A stretch of 64,000 bases of DNA from an uncultured Pelagibacteraceae bacterium (GTDB lineage: Bacteria > Pseudomonadota > Alphaproteobacteria > Pelagibacterales > Pelagibacteraceae). The stretch lies in assembly GCA_902618695.1 (NCBI GenBank), contig CACNCB010000001.1, forward strand, positions 1 to 64,000. Direction: 5' to 3'. The position numbers and the translations under genes are program-made. The notes beneath the pieces were generated by a model. That model saw only the letters and a program-made list of their open reading frames with translations. It did not search any database and was not told where the DNA came from. The number at the start of each line of letters is the position of its first letter. Positions within the stretch are counted from its first letter, which is position 1. Below are positions 48,350 to 58,953 of this stretch, piece after piece.

Positions 48350-50028
48350 TGGAAACTAGAAATATAATTGCTGCCATAAGTTTATCAGCTGCTGTAATTA
48401 TATTATACTCATTATTTTTCGCACCACCTCCTGTAACGAAAGAAAAATTAACTGAAAAAACTAAGACAGAGCAGAATTCAGATGCACCTAGTCTTGATAA
48501 AAAAGAAAACGTAACTGAAATTTCACGAGAAGAAGCGTTACAACAAAGTGAAAGAATTCAATTTGAGAACCAAAGTATTGTTGGATCTATTTCATTAAAA
48601 GGTGCTGCAATAGATGATCTAACTTTCAAAGAATATAATGTGAGTTTAGAAAGCGATGAAAAAGTAAAATTTCTCGCACCACGAAGCTCTATAGAAGGCT
48701 ATATAATAGAAAGTGGTTTTATCACTACTGATAAAAATATCGATATTCCAAATGCAGATTCAATTTGGTTAGTTTCTGGAAATAATAAATTAACTGATCA
48801 ATCTCCTATAAAACTAAGTTGGACTAATGATCAAGGCATCACTTTTGAAAAAGAAATTGCATTAGATGATAAATTTCTATTCACAATAAAACAAAGAGTT
48901 ATAAATTCTACTGATAAAAACTATGACTTCTATTCTTATGGACAAATTATAAGAAATCAAATCCCAGAAGGTTTAACCGATTTTTACATTCTTCATGAAG
49001 GCCCTATCGCTACATTAGATGAAGAATTAATTGAGGAAGATTACGACGATATCGAAGAGAAAAAATTTTCAAGAACTGCCCAAAAAGGATGGTTAGGTCT
49101 AGGAGATAAATATTACATATCAACTCTAATTCCACCAAGAGAAAAAGAATTTAAAACTACGATGGATTACAAAAACAAATACAGAATAAACTTTGTTACA
49201 ACAGAACCATTAGAGTTAACTGGAAACTCCTCTATAGAAGAAAACTTGCAAGTAATAGTAGCCGCAAAAAGAGTTGATGTAATTGATGGTTACGCAGAAT
49301 CATTAAAAATTGATAAATTTGATCTTACAATAGATTGGGGTTTCTTATACTTTTTAACACGTCCTCTATTCACTGCTTTAGAATATTTTTTTAAAATATT
49401 TGGTAATTATGGATTGGCAATTATTGCTGTTACTGTTTGTATTCGTGTAGCATTTTTTCCACTTGCTAATTTTTCATTTAGAAGCATGGCTAAAATGAAA
49501 GCTCTACAGCCTGAGATGGCAAGACTTAAGGAAATACACAAAGATGACAAGATGAAATTACAACAAGCAATGATGGCTCTTTATAAAAAAGAAAAAGTAA
49601 ATCCCATGTCTGGATGTTTGCCAATTCTAATTCAAATACCTGTATTCTTTGCCTTGTACAAAGTTTTATTTGTAACGATAGAAATGCGTCATATGCCTTT
49701 TTATGGATGGATCCAAGATTTAAGTGCTAAGGATCCTACTTCTATATTTAATTTGTTCGGATTATTTCCATATGATGTACCTTCTTTCCTTGTTATTGGA
49801 GCATGGCCTGTTGCTATGGGGGTATCAATGTGGGTGCAACAAAAGTTAAATCCGGCTCCAACAGATCCTATGCAAGCAAAAATATTTATGTTCTTCCCTT
49901 TGTTTTTAACAGTGATTCTTGCACCATTCCCAAGCGGGCTAGTAATTTATTGGACAGTTAATAACATTTTAACAATGGCTCAGCAGGTTGTAATAATGAA
50001 ACGTACAACGATTAAAACTGCAACCTAG
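48349..50028 (+). CDS. yidC: Membrane protein insertase YidC
   Basis: Large periplasmic domain then KMKALQPEMARLKEIHKDDK, NPMSGCLPILIQIPVFFALY. Confidence 0.97.
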   Translation: METRNIIAAISLSAAVIILYSLFFAPPPVTKEKLTEKTKTEQNSDAPSLDKKENVTEISREEALQQSERIQFENQSIVGSISLKGAAIDDLTFKEYNVSLESDEKVKFLAPRSSIEGYIIESGFITTDKNIDIPNADSIWLVSGNNKLTDQSPIKLSWTNDQGITFEKEIALDDKFLFTIKQRVINSTDKNYDFYSYGQIIRNQIPEGLTDFYILHEGPIATLDEELIEEDYDDIEEKKFSRTAQKGWLGLGDKYYISTLIPPREKEFKTTMDYKNKYRINFVTTEPLELTGNSSIEENLQVIVAAKRVDVIDGYAESLKIDKFDLTIDWGFLYFLTRPLFTALEYFFKIFGNYGLAIIAVTVCIRVAFFPLANFSFRSMAKMKALQPEMARLKEIHKDDKMKLQQAMMALYKKEKVNPMSGCLPILIQIPVFFALYKVLFVTIEMRHMPFYGWIQDLSAKDPTSIFNLFGLFPYDVPSFLVIGAWPVAMGVSMWVQQKLNPAPTDPMQAKIFMFFPLFLTVILAPFPSGLVIYWTVNNILTMAQQVVIMKRTTIKTAT

Positions 50029-50044
50029 TAATTAAAAATAATAA

Positions 50045-50893
50045 ATGGACCTTGAAAAGATACTACCTAAAAATGGGCCACCATTAAATGAAGTAACTAA
50101 ATACATTGAAAAATACAAAAATGATTTGATAGTAATTAAATATGGTGGAAACGTTTTAATTGATAGAAACGTATTTAATAACTTTATAACTGATCTTAGT
50201 GTTTTAAATAAATTGGGCCTTGCAACAGTTGTTATTCATGGTGGCGGACCTAGAATTAAAAGAGAGCTAGAAAAATCAAATATTGAATCAAAATTTATAA
50301 GAGGACTAAGAGTTACTGATAAAAATATAATTGATATTGTTGAAACTGTTTTAATTGATTTTAATGATGACATTGTTAATTCTTTAAAAGACAAAGGAAC
50401 TGAAGCAATCTCTATTCATTCAAAAAATAATAATATTATAAAAACTGTACCAGAAGCAGAGGAGCTAGGATTTGTAGGAATACCAAACGAAATTAATAAT
50501 GAACAAATATTAAATATAATTAATCAAAAAAAAATTCCTATAATTTCACCATTAGGATTAGGTAAAGAAAATCAAACATATAATATTAATGGAGATACTG
50601 CTGCAATGGCTATAGCAAAATCTTTAAAATCAAGAAGACTTTTATTGATGACAAATGTAGATGGGGTTCTAGATAAAAGTAAAAAATTAATAGAAGAAAT
50701 TTCTTCATCTGAGATTATGGAAATGATTAAAGATCAAACTATCACAGAGGGCATGATACCTAAAATAAATGCTTGTTTAGATGCAGTGAATAATGGTGTA
50801 ACAGCAGTTGGCATAATCAATGGCACAAAACCACATTCATGTTTATGGGAAATATTCTCTGACAAGGGTTCTGGGACCCTAATAAGACAATGA
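50045..50893 (+). CDS. argB: Acetylglutamate kinase
   Basis: IKYGGNVL, VVIHGGGPRI, NINGDTAAMAIA, EGMIPKINACLDAV. Confidence 0.96.
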   Translation: MDLEKILPKNGPPLNEVTKYIEKYKNDLIVIKYGGNVLIDRNVFNNFITDLSVLNKLGLATVVIHGGGPRIKRELEKSNIESKFIRGLRVTDKNIIDIVETVLIDFNDDIVNSLKDKGTEAISIHSKNNNIIKTVPEAEELGFVGIPNEINNEQILNIINQKKIPIISPLGLGKENQTYNINGDTAAMAIAKSLKSRRLLLMTNVDGVLDKSKKLIEEISSSEIMEMIKDQTITEGMIPKINACLDAVNNGVTAVGIINGTKPHSCLWEIFSDKGSGTLIRQ

Positions 50894-51561
50894 AAGAATT
50901 AAAGAATATCAAAAACATATTATTTGATTGTGATGGAGTACTCTACAGTGATCTTGAAGGAGTATTTGGTCAAGTAAGTAAAAAAATGACTCAATACATT
51001 TCAAATAAATTAAATGTAGATTTAAAAGAAGCAAAAAAATTACAAACAAATTATTTTCATAAATATAACACTAGCCTTAATGGTTTAATTATACATCACG
51101 ATATACCTCCAAGAGAATTTTTAGACTACGTGCATGATATTAATTTAGATTTTTTAGAAAAAGATACTGCTTTAAGGAATGAGCTAGAAAATATTAATCT
51201 AAACAAATTTGTGTTTACAAATGGTAGCAAAGAACATGTTAAAAATATCACTACTCACCTAGGAATTGATGATCAATTTGACGGTGTATTTGATATTGTA
51301 GATGCTGAATACAGTCCAAAACCTGAAGCAAAAGCATTTGATCTTATGATCAAAAAATTTCAAATCGATCCAACTGAGACACTTTACATTGAAGATATTG
51401 CAAAAAACTTATCAATTGGAAAAGAAAGAGGAGCAAAAACAGTTTGGTTAATCAATGATGAATACTGGGGGAAAAAAGAATCTGATGAAGAGTATATTGA
51501 TTACAAAATAGAAAATCTTTCTTTATTTTTAAAAGAAATAAGGTTATTAAAAAACTCATAA
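50890..51561 (+). CDS. HAD-family pyrimidine 5'-nucleotidase-like hydrolase
   Basis: FDCDGVLYSD, FTNGSKEH, YIEDIAKNL. Confidence 0.87.
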   Translation: MKELKNIKNILFDCDGVLYSDLEGVFGQVSKKMTQYISNKLNVDLKEAKKLQTNYFHKYNTSLNGLIIHHDIPPREFLDYVHDINLDFLEKDTALRNELENINLNKFVFTNGSKEHVKNITTHLGIDDQFDGVFDIVDAEYSPKPEAKAFDLMIKKFQIDPTETLYIEDIAKNLSIGKERGAKTVWLINDEYWGKKESDEEYIDYKIENLSLFLKEIRLLKNS

Positions 51562-51565
51562 AATT

Positions 51566-52393
51566 ATGAGTATAGAAAAAATTATAAATGAGGCTTGGGA
51601 AAATAAAGACCAAGTAGGCCAAAATTCAGATAAATCTTTAAAGGATGCTATTAATGAAATTATTGATGATTTAGACAGTGGAAAAGCAAGAGTAGCTGAA
51701 AAGATCAATGGTGAATGGGTTACTCATCAGCATCTAAAAAAAGCTATCATGTTAAGCTTTAGAATGTATCCAATGGAAAATTTAAATGGTCCATACAGTA
51801 GCTGGTATGACAAAGCTCATTTACTTAAAGGAAAAACAGCTGGATGGACAAAAGAGGATCATGAAAAAGCTGGTTTTAGAATGGTACCTAATTCACCTGT
51901 AAGAAAAGGATCATTTGTAGGAAAGAATGCGGTTTTGATGCCATGTTATGTAAATATTGGAGCGTATATTGATGAAGGAACAATGATGGATACATTTAGT
52001 CGTGCAGGAAGTTGTTGTCAAATTGGAAAAAATTGTCATATCTCAGCTGGTACTGGAGTTGGAGGTGTATTAGAACCTGCCCAAGCATTACCAACAATTA
52101 TTGAAGATAATGTTTTCTTAGGAGCAATGTCCGAAGTAGTAGAGGGTGTGATAGTTGGAGAAGGCTCTGTTCTAAGTATGGGAATGTATATTGGACAATC
52201 AACAAAAATTGTTAATAGAAAAACTGGTGAAATAACTTACGGAAAAATTCCACCTTATTCAGTAGTAGTTCCAGGATCCTTGCCGGATAAGAACAATCCA
52301 CAAGCACCATCTTTATATTGTGCAGTAATAATTAAACAAGTTGACGAAAAAACAAGATCAAAAACATCAGTTAATGATCTTTTAAGAGAATAA
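51566..52393 (+). CDS. dapD: Tetrahydrodipicolinate N-succinyltransferase
   Basis: Hexapeptide-repeat enzyme; SRAGSCCQIGKNCHISAGTGVGGVLEPAQALPTIIED. Confidence 0.96.
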   Translation: MSIEKIINEAWENKDQVGQNSDKSLKDAINEIIDDLDSGKARVAEKINGEWVTHQHLKKAIMLSFRMYPMENLNGPYSSWYDKAHLLKGKTAGWTKEDHEKAGFRMVPNSPVRKGSFVGKNAVLMPCYVNIGAYIDEGTMMDTFSRAGSCCQIGKNCHISAGTGVGGVLEPAQALPTIIEDNVFLGAMSEVVEGVIVGEGSVLSMGMYIGQSTKIVNRKTGEITYGKIPPYSVVVPGSLPDKNNPQAPSLYCAVIIKQVDEKTRSKTSVNDLLRE

Positions 52394-52395
52394 AA

Positions 52396-53553
52396 ATGCA
52401 AAAAATTAATGAACTTCAATTAGCTAAAGAGCTAATTAGGTTTCCATCTGTTACAAAAACTGATGCTGGTGTTATTAAATTTTTAGAAAAAAAATTAAAA
52501 AAAATTGGCTTTAAAACTAAAATTCTCAATTTTAGAGATAAAAATAGTTATCCTGTAAAAAATCTTTACGCAAGACTTGGTACTTTAAGTCCAAATTTTT
52601 GTTATGCAGGTCATTTGGATGTAGTGCCACCTGGTAATTTGAATGATTGGATTGTTAATCCATTCAAACCTGCTGTTAAGAGAGGATACTTAATTGGCAG
52701 AGGCGCAAATGATATGAAAAGCTCAATAGCTGCATTTGTTACTGCGGTAAGTAATTTTGCTAAAATAAATAAAAAATTCGATGGGTCTATTAGCCTTTTA
52801 ATTACTGGGGACGAAGAAGGAATTGCAATTAATGGAACAAAAAAAGTTGTTGAGTATTTGAGAAAAAGAAAAGAAAAAATAGATTTTTGCTTAGTAGGAG
52901 AACCTACGAATCCAAATAAATTAGGAGAAATGATTAAAATTGGTCGTAGAGGTAGTATGACTGGTAAATTGACTGTCATTGGTATTCAAGGTCATGTGGC
53001 TTACCCTAACAGAGCTAACAATCCATCAACAGCTTTAGTCCAAATACTAAAAGAGTTAAAAGAAATTAAATTTGATAAAGGAACAAAAGATTTTCAACCT
53101 ACAAATTTAGAAATAACAAAAATTAACATTGATAATTCAGCTGATAATGTAATTCCAGGATTGGCTAGTGCTTCCTTTAATATAAGATTTAACAACAAAC
53201 ATACATCTTTCAAATTAAAGAGTAAGATTAACAAAATAATTAAAAAAATTTGTAATAAAAATAAATCAAAATTTAAAATTGAATATAGTGTTTCTGGTGA
53301 GGCCTTTTTAACTAAACCAAATAAAACTACATTTATGATTCAAAATACAATTAAAAAAATTACTAAAATTAAACCGAAATTATCTACGACTGGCGGTACT
53401 TCGGATGCTAGATTTATAAGAAAAATAGCTCCATGTTTAGAATTTGGGTTAGTGGGAAAAACAATGCATAAGGTAGGGGAATGTGTGTCCTTATCTGATT
53501 TAAAAAGATTAACTTTAATTTATAGCAAAATCTTAGATAACTATTTTAAGTGA
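52396..53553 (+). CDS. dapE: Succinyl-diaminopimelate desuccinylase
   Basis: M20 peptidase: YAGHLDVVPPG, GRGANDMKSSIAA, TGDEEG. Confidence 0.94.
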   Translation: MQKINELQLAKELIRFPSVTKTDAGVIKFLEKKLKKIGFKTKILNFRDKNSYPVKNLYARLGTLSPNFCYAGHLDVVPPGNLNDWIVNPFKPAVKRGYLIGRGANDMKSSIAAFVTAVSNFAKINKKFDGSISLLITGDEEGIAINGTKKVVEYLRKRKEKIDFCLVGEPTNPNKLGEMIKIGRRGSMTGKLTVIGIQGHVAYPNRANNPSTALVQILKELKEIKFDKGTKDFQPTNLEITKINIDNSADNVIPGLASASFNIRFNNKHTSFKLKSKINKIIKKICNKNKSKFKIEYSVSGEAFLTKPNKTTFMIQNTIKKITKIKPKLSTTGGTSDARFIRKIAPCLEFGLVGKTMHKVGECVSLSDLKRLTLIYSKILDNYFK

Positions 53554-54479
53554 AAACTGGTTTAATTACATCAGACACATCTCAAAATCATGATACAGGT
53601 CCTGGGCATCCAGAACAAATAGCAAGAGTATCAGTCATAGTAGAAAATTTTAAAAAACTTAATTATAAAAATCTTATATGGAAGAAACCATCAAAAGTTT
53701 CAGATGATATTCTATTAACCACACATGAAACAAATTACTTAAATTTAGTAAAAAGTTCTTTCCCAAAAAAAGGTTTTTCTTCACTTGATGGTGACACAAT
53801 CATTTCACCTGGAAGCAAAGACGCAACTTTCGATGCAGTTGGATCAATAATTTCTGCAATTGATGGTGTGGAAAAAAAAGAATTTAGAAATGCATTCTGT
53901 AGTGTTCGACCTCCTGGACATCATAGTTCACAAAATAAAGCAGCTGGTTTTTGCATTTTAAATTCAGTGAGTATTGGTGCAAATTATTTATTGAAAAAAT
54001 ATAAATATAAGAAAGTTGCAATAATAGATTTTGATGTACATCACGGTAATGGAACACAGGATATTTTTTATGAAAATGAAAATGTTCTTTTTATATCGAC
54101 TCATCAATATCCCTATTACCCAGGGACTGGTTCAGAACAAGAAAGAGGTAAATTTAACAATATCTTTAATATACCTTTGCCAGCTGGCATAAGTTCAGAA
54201 GAATATTTAAACGTATTTGACCGTGTATTAAAAAAATTGGAAGAGTTTAGACCAGAGTTTGTATTGATTAGCGCTGGTTTTGACGCCCATAAAGATGACC
54301 CTCTCGCTCAATTTAATTTAAAAACAGAGGATTATTTTACTATTACCAAAAGAGTATTAGAGACTTCTAAAAAGTTTTGTAATGGAAAAGTTGTTTCAAT
54401 TTTAGAGGGTGGTTATGACCTAAATGCACTTCGAGACAGCACTAAAAGACACGTTGATGCTCTTTTAGAATTTAATTGA
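53550..54479 (+). CDS. Histone deacetylase/AcuC/AphA-family deacetylase
   Basis: RPPGHHS, IIDFDVHHGNGTQDIFYEN, SAGFDAHKDDPLAQ, LEGGYD. Confidence 0.93.
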   Translation: MKTGLITSDTSQNHDTGPGHPEQIARVSVIVENFKKLNYKNLIWKKPSKVSDDILLTTHETNYLNLVKSSFPKKGFSSLDGDTIISPGSKDATFDAVGSIISAIDGVEKKEFRNAFCSVRPPGHHSSQNKAAGFCILNSVSIGANYLLKKYKYKKVAIIDFDVHHGNGTQDIFYENENVLFISTHQYPYYPGTGSEQERGKFNNIFNIPLPAGISSEEYLNVFDRVLKKLEEFRPEFVLISAGFDAHKDDPLAQFNLKTEDYFTITKRVLETSKKFCNGKVVSILEGGYDLNALRDSTKRHVDALLEFN

Positions 54480-54512
54480 TAATTCTTAATAAAACTCTAA
54501 ATAAAAAATTTC

Positions 54513-55004
54513 ATGAAGTTATATAAAATAAAAAAATCAGGCATTGATAATAAAGGGAGAGGACTTTATGCAACTCGCGACATTAAAGAAGGAACTAAAA
54601 TAATTGACTATGTTGGAAAACTTATAACAAAAAAACAAACACAAGACTCTGATAAGTACGATAATAGTAAACCGATATATTTATTTACAATTAATAAAAG
54701 ATACGACCTAGATGGAGATTTTTCATGGAATACCGCGGGTTTAATTAATCATTCTTGTGATAATAATTGTGATTACGATGGAAAGGGATTGAAAGTTTGG
54801 GTCAAAGCAATCAAAGATATTAAAAAAGGCGAGGAGTTTACCTGTGATTATGGATTTGGTTATGATGAAAACTACAAACAATTTCCTTGTAAATGTAAAT
54901 CAAAAAACTGTTGTGGGTATATTGTAAGAGCTGAGTCTAGATGGCGAATAAATAAAAAGTTTGCTATGAGCAATAAAAATCAATTAATAAAGAACTCTAA
55001 ATAA
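54513..55004 (+). CDS. SET-domain protein (putative protein-lysine methyltransferase)
   Basis: GRGLYATRDIKEGTKIIDYVG, NHSCDNNC, GEEFTCDYGF, post-SET-like CKCKSKNC. Confidence 0.9.
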   Translation: MKLYKIKKSGIDNKGRGLYATRDIKEGTKIIDYVGKLITKKQTQDSDKYDNSKPIYLFTINKRYDLDGDFSWNTAGLINHSCDNNCDYDGKGLKVWVKAIKDIKKGEEFTCDYGFGYDENYKQFPCKCKSKNCCGYIVRAESRWRINKKFAMSNKNQLIKNSK

Positions 55005-55724
55005 AAATAAACCACTTGGTGGTGCTGGAGGAGCACAAAGTGTTCTTTTTTTTGACTTAAATCTCTTTTCAAAAGTTTTCAAATCCCATTTAGTTTCTCC
55101 CAAGTATTTTAAACAACCAACCATAGATCTAACCTGATGTTGTAAAAATGATTGAGAACTAAATTGAAATTCAATTTTATTTTTTGAAGATTTAATTTTA
55201 ATTGATTTAATAGTTTTAATTGGACTTTTAGCATGACAGCTTGAAGATCTAAAAGTTGAATAATCATTAGTTCCTAATAACTTTTTTGCACCCTTTTTCA
55301 TTAAGTCTAAATTTAAAGGCCTACGAACATGCCATGCTCTATTTTTTTCAATTATTGGTTGGCTTATTTGATTAAAAATAAAGTATTTATAAATTCTTTG
55401 TTTTGCTGAAAATCTAGCATGAAAATTATTGTTTCTTTTTTTGATATTTTTAATTGCAATATCTTTTAAATTTAAAAAATGATTTATGGATTTTAAAAAT
55501 TTAATTTTATCAGTTATTTTATTTTTGCAATCAAAGTGTGCGGATTGCTCAAACGCATGAACCCCTGCATCTGTTCTTCCTTGACCATGTAAAATAATTT
55601 TTTCTTTTAATAATTTTGATAATTTTTCTTGAATTAATCCTTGAATTGTTGGGCCCTTTTTTTGAATTTGCCATCCTCTAAAATTTGTCCCTACATACTC
55701 AATAAGTATTTGGTATCTATTCAT
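54984..55724 (-). CDS. truA: tRNA pseudouridine(38-40) synthase
   Basis: YVGTNFRGWQIQ, GRTDAGVHAFEQ. Confidence 0.95.
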   Translation of the reverse strand: MNRYQILIEYVGTNFRGWQIQKKGPTIQGLIQEKLSKLLKEKIILHGQGRTDAGVHAFEQSAHFDCKNKITDKIKFLKSINHFLNLKDIAIKNIKKRNNNFHARFSAKQRIYKYFIFNQISQPIIEKNRAWHVRRPLNLDLMKKGAKKLLGTNDYSTFRSSSCHAKSPIKTIKSIKIKSSKNKIEFQFSSQSFLQHQVRSMVGCLKYLGETKWDLKTFEKRFKSKKRTLCAPPAPPSGLFLFRVLY

Positions 55725-56647
55725 TATAAAAATGAACCCTTTTTAATTTGTGTTCCTAAAACAAATTCTCCAATACTTTGAGGTTTTTTTCCTTGTCTTT
55801 GTATTTCTTTAATTTTTATTGATTTTTTATCTCCACATGAAATTTCTAAATGGTCAGATAAAACCTCACCTGGTTTTCCTTGTGCTTGTCCAATTTCTGC
55901 TTTTAATATTTTATATCTCTCACCGTTAAACATGAAATAAGCTCCTGGAACCGGATAAAGTCCATTTATTTTACCAATTATAATTTTAGCATCTTCTTTC
56001 CAATTAATCTGCCCCTCTAATTTTTCAATTTTTGATGCGTATGTAGCTGATGAGTGATTTTGTTCTATAAAGTTTGCTTTATCCTCATATATATCATCAA
56101 TATTATCTAAAATTTTCTCTGCAGCCAAACTTGATAGCTTTTCATTAATATCTTCAGCATTTAAATTATTTTCTATATTAATTTTATAAACATTACATAC
56201 AGGTCCTGTGTCTAGTTCCTCCCCTATTTTCATAATACTAATTCCTGTCTCTTTATCTAAATTCATAATTGATCTTTGAATAGGAGCAGCCCCTCTCCAT
56301 TTTGGAAGAATGGATGCATGTATATTAATAAATCCTTTTTTAGTTAAATTTAAATATGACTTTGGTATAATTTGACCATAAGCAACAACTATTGCCAAAT
56401 CTGCTTCTAAAGATTTAAAATATTCTAATTCCTCTAAATTTTCTTTTAATGAATTTGGTGTTCTAAATTCTATATTTAAAGTCTCTGAAATTAATTGAAT
56501 TGGTGACTTGTTAATTTTTTGACCTCTTTTAGATTTTTGAGGTGGTTGTGTATAAACACAAGAAATAGGATATCCATTTTGATAAAGTGATTTTAAAATT
56601 GGAACAGCGAACATGGGAGTACCCATAAAAACTATTTTTTTTAGCAT
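55724..56647 (-). CDS. fmt: Methionyl-tRNA formyltransferase
   Basis: MGTPMFAVPIL, NIHASILPKWRGAAPIQR. Confidence 0.96.
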   Translation of the reverse strand: MLKKIVFMGTPMFAVPILKSLYQNGYPISCVYTQPPQKSKRGQKINKSPIQLISETLNIEFRTPNSLKENLEELEYFKSLEADLAIVVAYGQIIPKSYLNLTKKGFINIHASILPKWRGAAPIQRSIMNLDKETGISIMKIGEELDTGPVCNVYKINIENNLNAEDINEKLSSLAAEKILDNIDDIYEDKANFIEQNHSSATYASKIEKLEGQINWKEDAKIIIGKINGLYPVPGAYFMFNGERYKILKAEIGQAQGKPGEVLSDHLEISCGDKKSIKIKEIQRQGKKPQSIGEFVLGTQIKKGSFL

Positions 56648-56649
56648 GT

Positions 56650-57168
56650 TTAAAGAACTGCTGCTGTAGATTTTTTCTTAGATAATTTTTTAATTATCAT
56701 TGACCTTTTTAATTTTGAAAGATAATCAATAAATAGAATTCCCTCTAAATGGTCCATTTCATGCTGAATACATGTTGCAAGAAGACCATCGGCTTTTAGC
56801 AATTTCTTTTCTCCATCATAATCAAGATATTCTACTTCACACTTACTAGGTCTATCTATTTCTGCAAACTGATTTGGTACAGAAAGACATCCTTCCTCAT
56901 AGGTTACTTTTTCAGGATCTTTATTTTTAATAACTGGATTTACGAAATATCTTGGCTCTTTTTTATTCTCATCTTTACTTATATCCATAACAATAATTCT
57001 CTTTGGTACACCAACTTGTATCGCTGCTAGACCAATTCCATTTGCGTCATACATTGTTTCAAGCATATCATCCATCAATTTTTGTTCTTCTTTACCAACA
57101 CTATTGACTGGTTTAGATATTTGCCTAAGTAATTTATTAGGTTCTGTTATTATAGTTCTGATAGCCAT
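56650..57168 (-). CDS. def: Peptide deformylase
   Basis: GIGLAAIQVG, EEGCLSVP, CIQHEMDHLEG. Confidence 0.97.
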   Translation of the reverse strand: MAIRTIITEPNKLLRQISKPVNSVGKEEQKLMDDMLETMYDANGIGLAAIQVGVPKRIIVMDISKDENKKEPRYFVNPVIKNKDPEKVTYEEGCLSVPNQFAEIDRPSKCEVEYLDYDGEKKLLKADGLLATCIQHEMDHLEGILFIDYLSKLKRSMIIKKLSKKKSTAAVL

Positions 57169-57189
57169 AACTTGATTTTAGTATAATTT

Positions 57190-58953
57190 TTATACTTTTA
57201 AAGGAAGAACTTTTAATAATAGTTTATTTCTAATTAAATCAACATTTAATTGATTTAAAGTATTGATTATAAAATAAACTGTATCTTCATCAATATTTTC
57301 AATTTTGTCAGGTCCAATTACCTCAATTATTCTCAACAATGCAGCACCAATCTCATTATTGTCTATCATTGTTTGGATATCTGTAGGCATTTCTGATTGC
57401 TTGACCTCGTATAGACCATCATATTTTTTTGAAATTTTAACTCCATCAGATTTAAGCGCCTCTAGAAAAATTATATCTTTTTTTGATAAAAAATATTTTT
57501 TATCTTTTTTAATTTTCTTTAAAAATTTATCTAGATCCTCTTCAATTTTAGATTTTGCGTAATCTCCATTAAAATAATTTATAAGTTTTGATTGATGTAA
57601 AATTTTACTATTATATTTAATCTTTTTATCTGCAGTCTCTTTCTTGTTTAGATTACTATTATAAAATGTTGTAAAATTTGAAGGCACATCTTCAACTTTA
57701 ATTTCACTTAAAAATTTTTTTAATTCCAAATCAAAGGCATCACCTATTTCATCAGATATAAATAGATCCTTCAATATCTTAATAAATTCTAATTTAATTT
57801 TTGGTTCCTCTGTTAAAAGAATTCTTTGATATAAAAGAGCACGTCCCTCGATTGAAGATAGAGATTTATATGCTTCTTTTGCATTTAAAAATTGGTTAAT
57901 ATTAAATTGAAATTTTTTATAAAATTCGAATAACTCTTGCTCAGAATAATTTTTATCATTTACAGCTTTTTCTATTGTAGAAATTTTTTCTACATCAGTG
58001 ATTTCTATATCTTGAATTTTAAATAACAAATTAGCAGCTGAAAGATATTTCCAAATTATTTTAGGTGTATCTTCTCTCGGTTCATAAGAGAATTCAGGAT
58101 TAGTTCTGTGTGCTAAATGAAAATCTAAAATTGATTTTATTGATATTTCTTTATCTGCTTCATCTATATATCCAAATAAATAATTTATTTTATTTTCATA
58201 ATATTTATCTTCAAAACCTAACTCTTTTTTTAAATCCAAGATTAGTTGTGCCTCTTCATTTTTTCCATAATTGATTAAACAATATAAATTAAATTTAGAT
58301 AAATATTCATCTTGGAGAGGTTCTATATTTTTAGAAAAAATCTCACACGATTTTTTTACATTTGATTCTGATAAATAACTATCAACTAAATATCTTGCTA
58401 AATTTGGATGCAAATTTATTATTTGATTTTTAATTAAATATTCTTCAATTAATTCTAAGTTTGAATCTTTTATTAACCAATCAGATTTAAAGCTCATAAA
58501 TTCCTGCTCTGTAATGTTTTGAGTTGGGGAATAAGCATTGGTTAATAAAGATATGTGCATTATATCAGACGCATCTTCTGAAAGATTAAACTTACTAATG
58601 TTCTGAAATAAATTTTTTAATTTGGTTCCATCAGAATTTGACCACATATCCATACTAAGACCGTATTCGCTAGGATCATATAACCCAACAATTTTAATTT
58701 CTTTTGATGGGAATTCTTTATCAAGTTTAATTGTATCTGTTTGTTTATTTGTTTGTAGTTCGTATACACGGTTCTGAATAGTGCCACCAGAATTTTCACT
58801 TGAAATATTTATTTCTGAAATAACTTGATTCTCTTTTTTTTTTATATTCCAAATATCAATAGGTTTTTCTTCTGCAAGCACAGGCGAAAAAAAAATAAGA
58901 CAAACTAATTTAATTGAAAGAATTTTCCTATTTAACAATTTTGAAATTTTCAT
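57190..58953 (-). CDS. Large exported protein of unknown function
   Basis: Signal-peptide-like N-terminus MKISKLLNRKILSIKLVCLIFFSPVLAEE; no family recognised. Start chosen at MKISK. Confidence 0.75.
   Translation of the reverse strand: MKISKLLNRKILSIKLVCLIFFSPVLAEEKPIDIWNIKKKENQVISEINISSENSGGTIQNRVYELQTNKQTDTIKLDKEFPSKEIKIVGLYDPSEYGLSMDMWSNSDGTKLKNLFQNISKFNLSEDASDIMHISLLTNAYSPTQNITEQEFMSFKSDWLIKDSNLELIEEYLIKNQIINLHPNLARYLVDSYLSESNVKKSCEIFSKNIEPLQDEYLSKFNLYCLINYGKNEEAQLILDLKKELGFEDKYYENKINYLFGYIDEADKEISIKSILDFHLAHRTNPEFSYEPREDTPKIIWKYLSAANLLFKIQDIEITDVEKISTIEKAVNDKNYSEQELFEFYKKFQFNINQFLNAKEAYKSLSSIEGRALLYQRILLTEEPKIKLEFIKILKDLFISDEIGDAFDLELKKFLSEIKVEDVPSNFTTFYNSNLNKKETADKKIKYNSKILHQSKLINYFNGDYAKSKIEEDLDKFLKKIKKDKKYFLSKKDIIFLEALKSDGVKISKKYDGLYEVKQSEMPTDIQTMIDNNEIGAALLRIIEVIGPDKIENIDEDTVYFIINTLNQLNVDLIRNKLLLKVLPLKV

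Noticed and set aside
52611-52979. 122-aa minus-strand ORF
   Set aside because: Antisense to dapE.
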